Positions 5,614 through 6,925 of a DNA stretch of 6,925 bases are shown here, piece after piece. The stretch spans positions 1 through 6,925 of the forward strand of contig JAHHKH010000237.1 of the NCBI GenBank assembly GCA_018679695.1, given 5' to 3'. The notes under the pieces were generated by a model, which was not told where the DNA came from, made no database searches, and saw only the letters and a list, made by a program, of their open reading frames with translations. Source of the DNA: Maribacter sp. (lineage in GTDB: Bacteria > Bacteroidota > Bacteroidia > Flavobacteriales > Flavobacteriaceae). Position 1 is the stretch's first letter; the number at the start of each line of letters is the position of its first letter. The position numbers were made by a program, and so were the translations under genes.

Positions 5614-6051
5614 TTACTTCATAAGATCTACCCTGTCTCTGTTTTGAACTTCGATTGTTGCCCCATTGTAAATGACCTGCATCAATTCATAGCGCAAGAA
5701 ACATGGTCCGCGTGTAGTTTCAAATATGAAGTTTAATGTATCAATATCAACGGAAGTGAGTTCAATATAATACTGTGTATTTGTTGTAAAGTCGGGGAAA
5801 CGAACCTGAAGTCTTGTTGAATCCCCGAAAGGCATAGAAGATATTAAGGTTTCGGTATTCGAATTAAATACCCGAAATTCATTCTGTTGATAAACACTAC
5901 CGATCAATGGTTGGCCTTGCGAGTCAAAGAATCCGAGTTCGAACCAGTCTGGTGCGGGTAATGCATTGGTACAATCAACATCATCGTTAACGCAACATGA
6001 AATCATTATGGGCAGAGTGAAAAAAAATAAAATCTTCAAGTAATGTTTCAT
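5614..6051 (-). CDS. Small lipoprotein of unknown function
   Basis: A 145-residue exported lipoprotein. The start at 6051 (MKHYLKILFFF) is preferred over an in-frame ATG ten codons earlier, because it gives a normal type II signal peptide: a basic start, a hydrophobic run, then I-S before C19. Position 20 is also cysteine. The mature part begins VNDDVDC and looks beta-rich (LQVRFPDF, QYYIELTSVDID, LNFIFETTRGPCFLRYEL). Two further cysteines, in DVDC and GPC, could form a disulphide. A perfect TAnnTTTG box (TATTTTTG, complement of 6067-6074) lies 15 bases upstream. It is flanked on both sides by copies of the palindromic element. I do not recognise the family. Confidence 0.7.
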   Translation of the reverse strand: MKHYLKILFFFTLPIMISCCVNDDVDCTNALPAPDWFELGFFDSQGQPLIGSVYQQNEFRVFNSNTETLISSMPFGDSTRLQVRFPDFTTNTQYYIELTSVDIDTLNFIFETTRGPCFLRYELMQVIYNGATIEVQNRDRVDLMK

Positions 6052-6066
6052 AAAGATGGTTCTTAC

Positions 6067-6074
6067 AAAAATAT
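6067..6074 (-). promoter_or_regulatory. Candidate -7 box of the small lipoprotein gene
   Basis: On the minus strand TATTTTTG is an exact match to TAnnTTTG. It lies 15 bases before the start codon at 6051. A clear TTG -33 box at the right distance is not seen (GTT occurs 18 bases upstream), so this is a weak call. Confidence 0.3.
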
Positions 6075-6091
6075 GATGCATTCAAATTCAT

Positions 6092-6172
6092 AACGTTGCG
6101 TAAATTACACCTAAGGTTTTGTGTATATGCGTTATACCGCAAGGTATGGCCTACACATTGTGGTTGGTAGGG
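6092..6172. repeat. Intergenic palindromic element, copy B, with strong stem-loop
   Basis: The left end AAGGTTTGTGTAT (6114-6126) matches copy A. GTTATACC (6131-6138) and GGTATGGC (6143-6150) form an 8-bp stem (two G-T wobbles) with a GCAA loop, a GNRA tetraloop if transcribed on the plus strand. TGTGTA (6120-6125) and TACACA (6152-6157) add a 6-bp outer stem across a short internal bulge. GGTATGGCCTA (6143-6153) lines up with GCTATTGCCTA of copy A. The element fills the gap between the two lipoprotein genes. The structure is plain in the sequence; its role is not. Confidence 0.55.
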
Positions 6173-6175
6173 CAT

Positions 6176-6553
6176 TTATTTCATTACATCAAATTTTACC
6201 TTGTATTTTGTGTCTTGATTATCATCAAAATGCAAATTTCTATTGGGTAGGTCATTTAATTCGAACTGGTCTTCATTTTTTACAAATTTAATCTCGACAA
6301 CATCATAGGGGATATCAAAAACAATACTTCCTGTATAAATCGAATCGTTATCCTCATCTTTGAGTTCATAATTCTGATTCCAACTTAAAGGGGGCAATGA
6401 CCCTCTCACACTTATCGAATTCACATTTTCAACGCCTTTTGCATCTACAAAGAATTCAACATGCTGTTTTTTTGTCTCCTGCACACAAGATGCTATAAAT
6501 AACCCTAATATTAGGCTACCAATTATGCAGTACCTGTTTTTATCCAATCCCAT
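6176..6553 (-). CDS. Lipoprotein with a CBM20-like domain
   Basis: A 125-residue lipoprotein. The signal peptide is MGLDKNRYCIIGSLILGLF with lipobox I20-A-S-C23. The mature part is essentially one beta-sandwich resembling the starch-binding CBM20/CBM48-like fold: FFVDAKGVENVNSISVRGSL, then PPLSWNQNYELKDEDNDSIY, then VEIKFVKNEDQFELND and NRNL. The order SVRGSLPPLSW (47-58), SIYTGSIVF, KFV and ExNRxL is typical of this domain when attached to hydrolases; here it stands alone. No acidic run follows the cysteine, so surface export by the Bacteroidota lipoprotein export signal is not indicated. The gene starts 1 base after the DoxX-family stop, so the two are almost certainly co-transcribed. Carbohydrate binding is inference. 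Confidence 0.7.
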   Translation of the reverse strand: MGLDKNRYCIIGSLILGLFIASCVQETKKQHVEFFVDAKGVENVNSISVRGSLPPLSWNQNYELKDEDNDSIYTGSIVFDIPYDVVEIKFVKNEDQFELNDLPNRNLHFDDNQDTKYKVKFDVMK

Positions 6554-6554
6554 A

Positions 6555-6925
6555 CTATTTCAACTTTGAGTTAATCAAATAATCTATACCCATTCTACCT
6601 GAACCAAGTACCAAACAATATAATCCAACCCATAGGAATCCCATCGCGGGCAACATTCCCCAAACTCCTTGCCCCCATTTTTGACCAAATATTGCAACCA
6701 ACATGGTACATACAATTAAGAATGCAGCTATTCGTGTTTTTAATCCTAAGGCTAAAAATATCCCACCTACGGCCTCGCTAAAGGCTCCCATCCAAGCAAA
6801 AAAAGCAGGATAAATTGCAAATATCCCTCCATATTCAGCAACATCAAGGGGAAACCAATAGGCTACTTCAAACATTCCCAAATTAAGATGTTCAGGAGAC
6901 CAAGGCATACCAAATTTATCTGCTC
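6555..6925 (-). CDS. DoxX-family membrane protein, N-terminus cut by window edge
   Basis: The frame stays open to the right edge, reading A-D-K-F-G before the methionine at 6908, so that methionine is probably internal and the protein longer than the 117 residues after it. Features of the DoxX family are visible: FAWMGAFSEAVGGIFLALGLKTRIAAF, which is the second and third helices with the conserved E-x-x-G-G segment, then MLVAIFGQKWGQG and a last helix GFLWVGLYCLVLGSGRMGID. DoxX-like proteins are small four-helix inner-membrane proteins linked to redox or quinone-related functions; the exact role here is unknown. The next gene, a lipoprotein, begins 1 base after its stop, suggesting an operon with translational coupling. 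Confidence 0.85.
   Translation of the reverse strand, partial: ADKFGMPWSPEHLNLGMFEVAYWFPLDVAEYGGIFAIYPAFFAWMGAFSEAVGGIFLALGLKTRIAAFLIVCTMLVAIFGQKWGQGVWGMLPAMGFLWVGLYCLVLGSGRMGIDYLINSKLK

Noticed and set aside
4352..6172. Calling the repeat elements true integron attC sites
   Set aside because: Exact R'/R'' core sequences are not found and no integron integrase is in the window, so they are listed only as repeats with a cassette hypothesis.
5987..6175. 62-codon minus-strand frame across the gap between the two lipoprotein genes
   Set aside because: It reads through palindromic element B and into the lipoprotein signal-peptide region in another frame; no protein-like features.

Overview
The window looks like chromosomal DNA from a marine or environmental member of Bacteroidota, most likely a Flavobacteriia. 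Base composition is AT-rich. The gene types fit that group: a membrane-anchored LytTR regulator, small lipoproteins, an XRE/membrane-protein pair and a DUF6544-type protein. Several candidate promoters fit the Bacteroidota pattern TTG, a 17-20 base gap, then TAnnTTTG. No tRNA, rRNA, insertion sequence, phage gene or CRISPR array was seen. The species call is inference.

Left part (1-1779): the C-terminal end of a bile acid:sodium symporter family protein runs in from the left edge. It converges on and overlaps by 4 bases a minus-strand 2H phosphoesterase (2'-5' RNA ligase-like) gene. A GC-rich intergenic patch follows, then a small HEAT-repeat-like protein of unknown function. The 239-base gap after it holds a perfect 9-bp-arm hairpin and a degenerate copy of the repeat family described below.

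Middle part (1780-4339): a membrane-bound LytTR regulator lies upstream of a secreted two-domain protein (SCP2-like plus cupin), both on the minus strand and possibly expressed together. Divergent from them is a two-gene plus-strand operon: a four-helix membrane protein and a 65-residue XRE repressor overlapping it by 17 bases. The operon promoter is covered by two near-identical tandem inverted repeats, 21 bases apart, which make a convincing autorepression operator.

Right part (4340-6925): four minus-strand genes read DoxX-family membrane protein (cut by the right edge), CBM20-like lipoprotein, unknown lipoprotein and DUF6544/DUF6920-type membrane protein. The first two are 1 base apart. 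The last two are bounded by copies or half-copies of a palindromic intergenic element with the ends AAGG(C)TTTGTGTAT and TTGCCTnnnnACGTTGTT. In one case the element encodes the last codons of the gene. This cassette-like layout is the most interesting signal in an otherwise ordinary window.
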